A stretch of DNA of 64,000 nucleotides, taken from positions 42,108,904 through 42,172,903 of the forward strand of contig CM055092.1 of NCBI GenBank assembly GCA_029204225.1, given 5' to 3'. This document shows, piece by piece, positions 1 to 11,040 of this stretch. The position numbers were made by a program, and so were the translations under genes. This stretch comes from Diphasiastrum complanatum (lineage: Eukaryota; Streptophyta; Lycopodiopsida; Lycopodiales; Lycopodiaceae). Every line of letters starts with the position of its first letter. The stretch's first letter is position 1. The notes beneath the pieces are model-generated. The model searched no databases. It was not told the DNA's origin and was given only the letters and a program-made list of their open reading frames with translations.

Positions 1-631
1 CTTACGAAAATATGTAAAAAATGGAAAAAAAGGCCGAGATGGGCTTCAAAGAAAGATTGGGCAAATGTGATACACGATTCCAAACATCCAAATCTGGATT
101 GCTTCAAACAACAATGGGAACGACCAATTTACAAGCCCAATTTGTAAGTTTTGATTTTTTAGTTTGATTTTATTATAATTATTTTATTAATGTTTTTAAT
201 TACTAATCATGTTTTGTATCTAAATGATTGTATTCATGTTTGTATAGCAAAGAGATTTTGGGAGAAAATACACGAATGCCGAATATAAGATTGGGTACCA
301 ACAAGGCTACAATGCCTTGGTGGACCATCTTGCTCAACAAGGCATTCATCCTATGGTAAATTCTTGCTACATTCATCTCATTTGCTTCTATTATTTAATA
401 ATCATTTTTATTAATCTTTCTTACTTGTTAATGAGTTTCATTTACTTTACTTATTGGTTATTGACTTTTATTATTTTTTGTGATGTGTAGAGAAGCTCAA
501 CATCTTATGTAGAGGAGGGGTCGGGTGAAAAAGTCGGTGAAGCGGAAGCGGAAGGGGAAGGGGAGATGTCCGGAAGTGAGAGTGAAGGACAAGCTTTCGC
601 ACAAGACCCGGATTCAGACGACGACAATTAA
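1..631 (+). CDS. 3' end of a spliced plant gene, function unknown
   Basis: Three exons can be seen. Exon 2 (248-355) is bounded by AG and GT and reads QRDFGRKYTNAEYKIGYQQ and on to GIHPM. Exon 3 (491-631) joins it in phase 0 and ends in an acidic Glu/Gly/Ser/Asp tail (GSESEGQ, PDSDDDN) with TAA at 629-631. Exon 1 (to 143, donor GTAAGT) is uncertain. Its most protein-like frame (KKWKKRPRWASKKDW, open from base 1) is out of phase with exon 2, while the frame that splices in phase is open only from about 18. This could be a frameshift, a mis-called junction or a pseudogene. I do not recognise the family. The gene starts upstream of the window. It could be a host gene or a DNA-transposon ORF. Confidence 0.45.
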
Positions 632-2247
<1,616 letters not shown>

Positions 2248-2260
2248 CTCCTCCTCACTA
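2248..2260 (-). other. Polypurine tract of A1
   Basis: On the minus strand this reads GTGAGGAGGAG immediately before the 3' LTR start TGTTAAAAATTC. This is the expected position and composition for plus-strand primer formation. The same tract adjoins LTRs of A2 (33268-33278) and C2 (54975-54985). Confidence 0.8.
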
Positions 2261-2364
2261 TCTAGCTTGGTTCAATCATTGCTTTACTAATCACTCCAAG
2301 TGATGATCTGAACTTCATAAAAGGTGTCTTTTGAAGTGGTTTAGTAAGTAGATCAGCTACACAT

Positions 2365-5300
2365 TCATTGCTTGGAACATGCTCCAAAGTTGGCTTGCAC
2401 CATTTCTCTCACAAAGTGATGGCATATCTCAATGTGCTTAGATCTTGCATGGAAGATTGGGTTAGATGCAAGGTGTTGGGCTGATATATTGTCATTGTAG
2501 ATGATTGGTGCCTCCTCTGAATCCATGATCTTTAGTTCCACCAATAATCTCTTGATCCAAAGTACCTCCTTTGTAGTGGTTGTCAAAGCTTTGTACTCGG
2601 CCTCGGTTGAAGATAGAGATATAGTTTCTTGCTTTTTTGAAAGCCATGAAACCACACCTTCTCCTATGAAAGTTGAATAGGCACTTGTTGATTTCCTATC
2701 CCTCTTGTCCCCTGCAAAATCTGAATCACTAAATGCATGAAGGTTAATCACATCTCCTCTATATAGAATCCCAAAATCCAATGTACCCGAGATGTATCTT
2801 AGAATCCTCTTAGCCTTTTTCCAATGGATATTCAATGGCTTTTGCATGGATTGGCTCAACCTACATACACTAAAGCTAAGATCTGGTCTAGTTATAGTGA
2901 TCCACATTAAGGAACCTATAAGTTGCCTAAACAAAGTGATGTCCATGAAGGATCTTTCATCATCTTCATTTGGCACTTTTACATCTTGCTCCATTGGTGT
3001 GTCAACACTTTTGCATACTTCCATCTTAAACTTCTTCAAAAGACTTTGAGCATAGTTTACTTGACTTATAAAGATAAAATCAGACCCTCTAAGTACTTCT
3101 ATGCCTAAGATGAAGTGAAGACACCCTAGATCTACCATCTTGAACTCTAAGGATAGATCTATCTTGATTTTTTCAATACCATCAACACTATTTCCACTAA
3201 TGATGATGTCATCTACATAAATGAGTAAAAGTACAATACCAACATCATCAAACTTAATGTAAAGAGTGGGATCATATTCACTTTGAACAAAAGAAAGTGA
3301 AATAAGATAGCAATGTAGTCTTGAATTCCAAGATCTCGAGGCTTGCTTCAAGCCATAGATGCTTCTTTGGAGATGGCATACTTTGTTCTCCATTCCATGC
3401 TTGATGAACCCTTGTGGCTGCTCCATATAGATATCCTCTTCCAAAAAACCATTCAAGAAAGCATTAGAGACATCCATTTGACATAGAATCCATCCAAAAT
3501 GTGATGCAAGTGCAATGATTAGTCTTATTGTAACCATCTTGGCCACGGGTGCAAAAGTTTCCTCATAGTCTATCCCTCTCTCTTGAGCATAACCTTTTGC
3601 AACTAATCTTGCTTTATGTTTGTTAACACTCCCATTTGCATTCAACTTAAGCTTGAAGACCCACTTGCATCCTATTACATTCCTTTGAGGTCTCTCAACA
3701 AGCAACCAAGTTTCATTCTCAATCAAGGCATCATACTCATCCAACATAGCTTTATACCATTCTTTGGAGTTCAATGCATCTTCAACATTAGACGGTTCTT
3801 CAAAACTAGATAAAGCATAAGAAGTGGATGATATACCCTCAACTTGCTGTCCTTTGCCTTGATATGTGAGCCTTGATGGCTCCACTTTTGCCCTTGAAGA
3901 TCTCCTTGGTGTGATAGGTGGGTTTGGTGCTTGCTCCTCCATGAGCTCCTCCTCAAAACCAATATCTTGCTCCTCGGCCATCTTCTTCTTGATTGTTGGA
4001 GCACTTGAGCCTTCTTCAAGCATATGCATATGATGTTCATCAAAGATGACATCCCTTGAAACAACAAATTTGTTCAAGGATGGGAGATAGACTTTGTAGC
4101 CCTTGCTTGAGCTTGCATATCCAAGCATGATCCCTCTTGTGGAAGATGGATCCTCCTTGGTTCTTGTTTCCAATGGCACATGCACATAACATATACACCC
4201 AAAAACTTTCAAGTGATTAAGATTGGGTTTCTTTCCATACAACATCTCATATGGAGTTTTGCCTTCAATTGCTTTGCAAGACACCCTATTCATCAAGTAG
4301 TTTGCACATACAAGAGACTCACCCCAAAAGGATTTGGGCAAACAAGCATCTAATCTTAAAGCCTTAGAACATTCACATAATGTTCTATTCCTTCTTTCAG
4401 CAACTCCATTTTGTTGAGGAGTGTAAGGACAAGAAGTCTCTTTCTTGATCCCTTCCTCCTCACAAAAGGCCTTGAACTCATTGGAGATGAATTCTCCACC
4501 ATTGTCACTTCTAAGAATCTTGATGCTATGATTATGATGCTTTTCCACAAACAACTTGAACTTTACAAAAGTATCAAATACTTGAGACTTGAAGGAAAGT
4601 AAGAACACCCAACAATATCTTGAGTAGTCATCAATGAAGGTTAAAAACATGGATGAACCTCCATTAGATTTGGTGCTAGCAATGTGCACATCCGAGTGTA
4701 TGAGTTCAAGAGGATGAGATGACTTTGTGATGGAGTTAGGAAACACCTTCTTATGTGCCTTGGATAAGGCACAAGCTTCACAAACCTTGTCTTCCTTCCC
4801 AATAGACCTTGGTAGGCCTAAAGCATACTCCTCCTTGATCATAGCCTCCATGGAACCCGAGTTGACATGTCCAAGTCTTTTGTGCCATAAAGTAAAGGTA
4901 GATATCTTGCTCTTCTCGGCCAACATGACAACATTAGTATCCACAAATGCATCCAGCTTATAAAGTTTGCCAAGTCTAGTGCCCTTAGCCACTATCTTAC
5001 CCTTCTTCTTGATGAAACATTCATTTGAAGCAAATTCAACATTGAAACCATTGTCTACTATTTGGCCAACACTTAGTAGATTCTTTGTTATTGTAGGAAT
5101 GTACAAAACACCTTCTATGTTGATCTTTTTGGAAGATCCTAAGCAAAGGGGAATGCTACCAACTCCTTCAATCTTACAAGCTTCATCATTTGCTGTATAG
5201 ATAGACTTTATAGGTCCATCATAAGATAAGAGAGAAGAGAAAAACTCCCTTTTACTAGTCATGTGTGAACTAGCACCCGAGTCAATCCACCAAGGATCTT

Positions 5301-6222
5301 CTCCTTTGAAGCTTGTTGAAGAAAATATGGACATCATGAGAGAGTCCTCATGTGAACTCTCCTCCTCCTCCTCTTTGCTCATGTTGGCTTGGCTTTGATC
5401 TTGCTTCCTCTTGAAGCATTCCGAGGCATAATGCCCCATCTTGCTACAATAGTAGCACTTCACCTTTGATTTGTCCTTCTTGACTTTGGTGGTTGATGGA
5501 GATGCCTTTGGGGGTCCTTCTTGATCCTCAAGCTTTGTAGACTTCTTGAATGTTGATCCTTTGCCTTTGGACTTGCCTTTGCCTTTGGTGAAGAGAGCTT
5601 GGTCATCTCCACCTTGGATGAAAAGCCTATCCATCCTCTCTTGCATTTGGCTCCTTCTTGATTCCTCGGCCATGAGCGTGCCTTGGAGTTCTTCAAGTAT
5701 GGGTAGCTTACCCATAATTGCATATCCCTGAACCAAATTGTCAAATTCAAAGCTTAGTCCATTCAATATGAGTTGAACAAGCTCTTCATCCTTGATAGGT
5801 TCACCTATAAAGGCTAGCTCTTTGTTCAATTCTTTTACTCTTAGGACAAAAGTATGTGCACTCTCTCCTTTCTTTTGATAGCTTCTATAGATTTGATTCT
5901 TCAAAGCTAACATTCTAGTTTGGTTCTTGGATTCATAGACCTTTTGCAAAGTCTCCCAAGCATCTTGAGCTGAAGTGCAATCTCCTACCTCTCTTAAGAG
6001 TTCATTTGCAACATTCATTTTTATGCAATGTAGTGCAACATTGCACCTCTTGATGTATTTGGCTTTTTCTTGAGGATGAATAGGTTCACCCTCCTTACCA
6101 TTTACAATTTCCATCAGATCTTGCATGATCATGATAGATTCCATTCTAACTTTCCATATGGAATAGTTAGTTTTGTTGAGCCTTTCATTAGTATCCAAAA
6201 GATATGCATTTATAGATGCCAT
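2365..6222 (-). CDS. Copia gag-pol polyprotein of A1 (C-terminus frameshifted)
   Basis: A single 1285-codon frame encodes the whole Copia polyprotein. Domains in order: UBN2-type Gag (residues about 1-200, start MASINAYLLD); a Gly/Lys-rich stretch; a CCHC zinc knuckle (CYYCSKMGHYASEC, near 255); aspartic protease (DSGASSHM, near 313); GAG-pre-integrase (HKRLGHVN, near 445); integrase core (IHSDV, FIDDYS, QNGVAERRNR, about 505-605); a charged linker; reverse transcriptase (YVDDI, near 1003); RNase H (SSTEAEYKAL, near 1205). Domain order PR-INT-RT-RH defines Copia. The protein ends abnormally (QANFGACSKQ): compared with A2 at 33405-33420, eight bases (CAATCTCC on the plus strand) are missing after 2389. 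The conserved tail with ADLLTKPL therefore lies out of frame at about 2278-2389. Otherwise it is uninterrupted. The start is chosen by match to A2 and C1. Confidence 0.93.
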   Translation of the reverse strand: MASINAYLLDTNERLNKTNYSIWKVRMESIMIMQDLMEIVNGKEGEPIHPQEKAKYIKRCNVALHCIKMNVANELLREVGDCTSAQDAWETLQKVYESKNQTRMLALKNQIYRSYQKKGESAHTFVLRVKELNKELAFIGEPIKDEELVQLILNGLSFEFDNLVQGYAIMGKLPILEELQGTLMAEESRRSQMQERMDRLFIQGGDDQALFTKGKGKSKGKGSTFKKSTKLEDQEGPPKASPSTTKVKKDKSKVKCYYCSKMGHYASECFKRKQDQSQANMSKEEEEESSHEDSLMMSIFSSTSFKGEDPWWIDSGASSHMTSKREFFSSLLSYDGPIKSIYTANDEACKIEGVGSIPLCLGSSKKINIEGVLYIPTITKNLLSVGQIVDNGFNVEFASNECFIKKKGKIVAKGTRLGKLYKLDAFVDTNVVMLAEKSKISTFTLWHKRLGHVNSGSMEAMIKEEYALGLPRSIGKEDKVCEACALSKAHKKVFPNSITKSSHPLELIHSDVHIASTKSNGGSSMFLTFIDDYSRYCWVFLLSFKSQVFDTFVKFKLFVEKHHNHSIKILRSDNGGEFISNEFKAFCEEEGIKKETSCPYTPQQNGVAERRNRTLCECSKALRLDACLPKSFWGESLVCANYLMNRVSCKAIEGKTPYEMLYGKKPNLNHLKVFGCICYVHVPLETRTKEDPSSTRGIMLGYASSSKGYKVYLPSLNKFVVSRDVIFDEHHMHMLEEGSSAPTIKKKMAEEQDIGFEEELMEEQAPNPPITPRRSSRAKVEPSRLTYQGKGQQVEGISSTSYALSSFEEPSNVEDALNSKEWYKAMLDEYDALIENETWLLVERPQRNVIGCKWVFKLKLNANGSVNKHKARLVAKGYAQERGIDYEETFAPVAKMVTIRLIIALASHFGWILCQMDVSNAFLNGFLEEDIYMEQPQGFIKHGMENKVCHLQRSIYGLKQASRSWNSRLHCYLISLSFVQSEYDPTLYIKFDDVGIVLLLIYVDDIIISGNSVDGIEKIKIDLSLEFKMVDLGCLHFILGIEVLRGSDFIFISQVNYAQSLLKKFKMEVCKSVDTPMEQDVKVPNEDDERSFMDITLFRQLIGSLMWITITRPDLSFSVCRLSQSMQKPLNIHWKKAKRILRYISGTLDFGILYRGDVINLHAFSDSDFAGDKRDRKSTSAYSTFIGEGVVSWLSKKQETISLSSTEAEYKALTTTTKEVLWIKRLLVELKIMDSEEAPIIYNDNISAQHLASNPIFHARSKHIEICHHFVREMVQANFGACSKQ

Positions 6223-7020
6223 CTAGTCTCCTAATCAAGGACTTGACACAAATGAAGGTTACTTCTATTGATTTGATTGAAGGTCTACCTTATCCCACTT
6301 CTTAGGGACCTGAAAAGATCAGTAATAGACTTCCTATAAAGATCTAAGAATGATCTCTAACAAAATCAAATCATAGAATACTAGAAACAATGCACTTGCT
6401 TGATTGAAGTAGACAATACTAGTAGAATTGCCCCTCTTTCTATAAAGAACATTAAAGCTTCCAAATGATCTGATCAAGAGTGAATTTCAGCAACATAATA
6501 TACTTCCAAAATCACTTGTAAAAGATCTAAATGGAACTTAATGAGGATGCAACACAATCTACTATCCAATCACAAGCAAAAAATGATCAAAATTGATGAA
6601 AAATTGATCTAATTTGGTGCATAAGTCAAGCAATGGTTGGACTGAACCTAAATCACTTTAGGAGGTGCCTACTACACCTTAGAACAGCCTTGAAGAGTCC
6701 CCAAAACTCTGATCTTCCCTCTCCTTGAATGCTAGAAAGCCTTCTCTATGAAATCACCTCCAAAACTCGCTTAGAAATCAATGCTTGGAGCAAGCAAAAC
6801 TTGCTATCTTGGTAATGTGAATTGAATTCAACTTTGCCTCTGGTTTTAGATACCTAAACACCTGCAAATGAAGTCACACAACACCAATCTCCAATGTATT
6901 TGACTCACTTTGAGTTCTAGAATCAATACTAGATGCTAAGATCCAATCTACACAAGATTTAGATCAAAAATTGTGATCAAATTGAATGCAAACCAAGGAT
7001 TTAGCTCATTTCAGCCTTTA
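6223..7020 (-). other. Untranslated leader of A1
   Basis: About 800 bp between PBS and the gag ATG, without ORFs. It matches the A2 leader at 23686-24483, showing it is part of the element. Packaging signals would be expected here but cannot be pinpointed by eye. Confidence 0.75.
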
Positions 7021-7033
7021 GGCTCTGATACCA
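7021..7033 (-). other. Primer-binding site of A1 (initiator tRNA-Met)
   Basis: The minus strand reads TGGTATCAGAGCC directly after the 5' LTR. This is the standard plant Copia PBS complementary to the 3' end of tRNA-iMet. Confidence 0.93.
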
Positions 7034-7189
7034 TGTAATAATTACAGCAAATAAGGATCCTAAAACACTTGAAATGATGAGGGAAACAATAGATTATGAT
7101 TTCATAAGATTAGCACAAGTTGAACCATCAAAATCCATCAAAAATCTATGCTTGAACCTCACTAAATGGCCCAAATCCTTGAAGAAGGC

Positions 7190-7203
7190 TTCACACGTGT
7201 GAA
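7190..7203. promoter_or_regulatory. Perfect palindrome TTCACACGTGTGAA in A1 5' LTR
   Basis: A 14-bp perfect palindrome with a CACGTG G-box core, about 165 bp downstream of the TATA box. The same palindrome or a one-step variant occurs in LTRs and leaders of families C, D and I. Confidence 0.6.
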
Positions 7204-7365
7204 AGTACGGCCTCCCACAGTCTGAGTACTGTACACCAGACCTACATTCAATCCTATAATCATTAGTAATCACAAGTACTCAAACAATTATGAACATAGA
7301 GAGCAATTGCACCATTATGAGAGAAAAATCATGAAATTGCTTGATTGATTTTGGTGAGATATCAT

Positions 7366-7377
7366 CACCTATATATA
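7366..7377 (-). promoter_or_regulatory. TATA box of A1 5' LTR
   Basis: The minus strand reads TATATATAGGTG about 340 bp into the LTR, the only strong TATA motif on the transcribed strand. Transcription would start some 30 bp downstream and run toward lower coordinates. The start site is inferred. Confidence 0.55.
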
Positions 7378-7713
7378 CATGATCCATCACGGTTTTGGGC
7401 AGGTATGAGTAGACCTAAACCTATCCCTAATGCTAATTTTGGTGGATCTTTCATCCCTACCAAGTTAGGGTTGGAATCTTGGAGATCCCTCAACAATGCA
7501 AAAATTACCAAAAATAGCTCCTATTTTTTCTCCCTTGTATCTAAGCATAATTTGGACTCATTCCAAAGGTTCTAACACTTAGGTCTACTTGAGAACATCC
7601 TTATGAATGGAATCCTATGCTATTTGGCACGTGTGACAAGCCACATCATGACCATCTAACTATTTACAAGTCATATGACCAAAACTAGTCAAGCTAGAAT
7701 TGTGAATTTTTAA

Positions 7714-7715
<2 letters not shown>

Positions 7716-7800
<85 letters not shown>
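7716..7800. repeat. (TC)n microsatellite, right part
   Basis: About 85 bp of TC repeat, the continuation of the tract at 1385-1575 beyond A1. The original tract was probably about 270 bp. Confidence 0.93.
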
Positions 7801-7805
<5 letters not shown>

Positions 7806-8162
7806 CTAAATCCCATTTCAATCTGCCTCCATTCATGCTGCATATTTACTCACGTTGTCGCGCAGTTTGCATATTCACATACAAATTCTCACAGGCAAAG
7901 AAAAGGTGAAAGAATCACGACATTGTGTTTCTACACGTGTTCTAGTTACAACGTTCACTTCAGAAAAGGCTGACGTCGCACCCTTTTCACGCTCACCTCA
8001 TGCAACTACGCTAACTGATTGGACAACAATTGCAGCCACCCACGATCTCCTACAGCCAGCACATCCACTCTGTACTTTCTTCATCTGCACACATGTAATA
8101 TTGTGTATATATACTGGATACCATCTGAGTATTCAGTTTGACGAGGGTGACGAAATTGATTG
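7801..8162. other. Unassigned DNA between microsatellite and Copia I
   Basis: Unique-looking sequence with no transposon domain seen. An open frame on the plus strand (7855-8163) has no recognisable product and runs into the Copia I fragment, so it is probably chance. Confidence 0.4.
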
Positions 8163-8498
8163 ATCAATCTGATTTCTAAGCATGAGGACTCTAGAAGTGT
8201 TGCTAGATTCATAGATTGATTTTAAAGACTCCCAAGCCTCTTTAGCACTAGTACATGCTGATACTTCTCTCAACAAATCATTGCTCACATTCATCTTCAC
8301 ACAATGAAGTGCTAGCCTAGATCTCTTCTTGTATCTAGCTAGCTCCTGTGCACCCAGAGGTTCATCTTCATCTTCAATCAAGAACTCGTAAAGGTCTTGG
8401 AGCACCAAGAGTGACTCCATCCTAACCTTCCAAATAGCATAATTTGTAGAATTCAATCTCTCACTAGCTTCTAGAAGGTATGCTCCAGCAGATCCCAT
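8163..8498 (-). pseudogene. Copia I gag, N-terminal fragment
   Basis: The frame starts MGSAGAYLLEASERLN and shows the Gag (UBN2) pattern shared with A1 and C1: STNYAIWKVRMESLL, RLALHCVKMNVSNDLL, EVSACTSAKEAWESL, then RVLMLRNQ. Homology stops near residue 110 (about 8163), where unrelated DNA begins. The rest of gag-pol is absent. PBS and LTR lie on the upstream side (9259-9915), so this is the 5' end of a truncated minus-strand element. It is closest to family C by eye. Confidence 0.85.
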
Positions 8499-8528
8499 CT
8501 TACTAGTGACTTCTACAAATAAGAAATA

Positions 8529-8868
8529 GATTTGATTGACTTGAAACTCACAAAGGTCTCACAATTGTAGTGTTTCACTCAAATTTGATTTCTAATCCAA
8601 CAAATGGACTTATAATCACAGTTCTATCACTCCCTCACAAAGTTGGAATGAAGATAAGATGAAGTGAAAACTACTTTCAAACAAATCTTGCCAAGAAATG
8701 GATTTGATTGTCTCTACAAACTCACTAAGGTCTCTTTCTTGTAGTGTTTCACTCAAATTAGATTTCTAATCCAACAAATGGACTTATAATCTCAGTTCTG
8801 GCACTCCCTCACAAAGTTGGAATGAAGATAAGATGATGTGAAATCTACTTATAATCAAATCTTGCCAA
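8529..8868 (-). repeat. Tandem duplication in the Copia I leader
   Basis: Two direct copies of about 166-168 bp (8529-8694 and 8701-8868, period about 172) in the leader between PBS and gag. Shared blocks include GTAGTGTTTCACTCAAAT and TCCAACAAATGGACTTATAA. They differ at scattered positions. Confidence 0.85.
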
Positions 8869-9258
8869 TTTTGGCTATTTTTGGACAATAAATTGACTAA
8901 ATCTCTCTCACACTTTTTGATGTACTTTCAAGACCTGTAAAACAAGTTTAGAGTACCTGATTTCAGCCTACATTAATTAGATCTCATGACCCTAAGTCAA
9001 ATCTAATCAATGGCACTCAATCTTAGTAGCTTATCCTAAGATTTCCATTAAAAATTACATCAAAAGCTCACAAATTGAATTTCTTTGGATCAAATGAATA
9101 CCATGTGGAAAGTACGGATTTGGACCCCTACCAAGGTTGGGATCAAATCTCCTCACCAAAATCAAGATTCTAGCTTGCCCTCTCAAAACTAGTTTTTAGC
9201 ACCAAAACTTGCTAAAAATGGATCTGCATTAGATCAATGGATTATGCTCTTGTACTTG

Positions 9259-9270
9259 GATCTGATACCA
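9259..9270 (-). other. Primer-binding site of Copia I
   Basis: The minus strand reads TGGTATCAGATC next to the LTR boundary at 9271. One mismatch to the usual TGGTATCAGAGC. Confidence 0.75.
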
Positions 9271-9915
9271 TGTAAAAGTACTGTACTTTAGGAACATAAA
9301 TGGATCTACAAAAGATCCAGAAGAGTGATTGGATGCTTGCTTAAAATCTATCAAAAAACTAGACACAAAAAAGTTGATCTAGATTTGCAATTTGACAAAC
9401 AATAAGCATTAACAATCAAAAGCATTGATAAACATTGAAATACAAGCCCACACATGTGTACTACAGGCTGTAGTATGGCCTTAAACCTAAGAAACAAGTA
9501 GAAATTGATTTGGTTTCATTTGGATCACAAAAACGCCATGTACATAGTGAACTAGCTTGAGATTGCCAACAAGCTCCAAAAAATTTCTATCTTCTCACTC
9601 TGGGAGCTTGGAATACATAGCAAATTCGACATCCTTCTTGAAGTTAGGTGGATTTCCAGCATGTAATAAGGAAGTTAACTCACTCTTCTTGCCCTAAAAT
9701 GAAACCCTAGCCTAGATCCTAGAGTTATGCTTGGTAGGTAGCTAGTTGGTCAAATTTTCACCTTAAACTTAGGGGTAGGTCCTATAAAGTAGGGATGACC
9801 ACCAAATAGACATGGCCAACTCTCTCGACTTGACCTAACCTACATTAGGAGTGGGTTTCCATGTGGCATCTTTGCCTTCCATGTGTGGAACCCAATTATA
9901 CACAATATTTACAAA
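9271..9915 (-). repeat. 5' LTR of Copia I (outer end uncertain)
   Basis: Starts TGTAAAAGTACTG on the plus strand right after the PBS, so it ends TTTTACA on the element strand. No second copy lies in the window, so the outer end (a CA near 9912) is a guess. It holds the palindrome ACACATGTGT at 9450-9459 beside CTACAGGCTGTAGTATGGCC. Confidence 0.5.
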
Positions 9916-11040
9916 GTTTTACATGGTTAGATTTGCCAAAAAAGGCTATTTTTCACACCCAGCTTTCATGAAACTTTCTCCAGATTCACAAAATGCTGGA
10001 TTGAGGCTTGCGTGTCTGCTAGCAATGTCCCGAAGGTCTTTGTATAGAGTTCTTCTCCCAAGACTGGTGGCTCAATGTCATCGTCATCTTCTTGCTAGAT
10101 ATCAAGAATCTCTTGATCTTCTTGTGCTCTTGAAAGACTTCACTTCGCATGATGAAATCAGGTTTGGTGACAGGAATGCTTCCGTCCAATAGGCAAGCCT
10201 AAAGCGCGACAGTAGAATTTCTCAATGATGACAATCTCTTGATTATGGAAAATGGTGGAGATATGTCCATCCTCTATTTCGCTTAAATTTTGAATCAGCT
10301 CATGACATAAATTTGTGAGAATTACTGATGGATCGAATTGAAGAAGTCCTTTGATCCAAGATCGTATGGCCAGTGGTTGTAAAATCAGTAAGACTCATTT
10401 TGGATGGCAGCAAATGAAACATAGTGAGAATGAATGAAAGAACATAAGTGTTTGAAATGTTCGGCAAATTGATGATATGTTGGCGGATTAGACCAGTATT
10501 TAATAAAAAGTGTCCTCCTAATATTGAAGGTACAGTCCTTAAAAAATAAGGTCTAAAGGTATTATATATAAATGACTTTTTTTTGGTAAAATAGAATGGC
10601 CGAATATTGCGAACCCATGTGTCACAATTTTTGCTTGGTGGATTTACTAACATGACCAATTCCACATTAGTGTCACATTTTTCGCTAAACATAATGGAAA
10701 GTATTTATGGAGCGAAGGTGTCGGGTTTTTTACATATTTCTAATAGGTTGGAAACATGGTGAAAACATGTTGGAAACAAATACAAACTGTGTCGGCATTT
10801 TCGAGAAAATGAAAATAGCAAGTGGATGTGGAAAATGAATGTCAAACGTATTAACGAAAGTGTTGAGTTTTTTGCAAAACAGCTTATGGCAAAAAAATTG
10901 ATTTGGTGTTGTATTTTTTGGAAATAATGCATGGTGAAATAACAAAGTGTTGTGTTGCATTTTTCGGCACAGGTTAGCGGTGAACTTTTACAAATGCATA
11001 TGGAACAATGACTAACTATCGCATTTTTTGCATTCTTTGC
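9916..11040. other. Unassigned DNA, no clear gene
   Basis: No transposon domain was recognised. Open frames at 9851-10192 (+) and 10300-11193 (-) have no recognisable motif and low-complexity composition. The right part may be non-coding DNA of the B1 element or older sequence. Confidence 0.35.

Larger units (their letters stand above)
7034..7715 (-). repeat. 5' LTR of Copia A1
   Basis: 682 bp, TG...CA on the element strand, ending at the microsatellite. It is the promoter-bearing copy and nearly identical to the LTRs at 1576-2247, 22991-23672 and 32586-33267. Confidence 0.93.

Noticed and set aside
9851-10192. 113-residue plus-strand ORF as a possible host gene
   Set aside because: No recognisable domain, no splice or promoter context, and the start overlaps the probable Copia I LTR.
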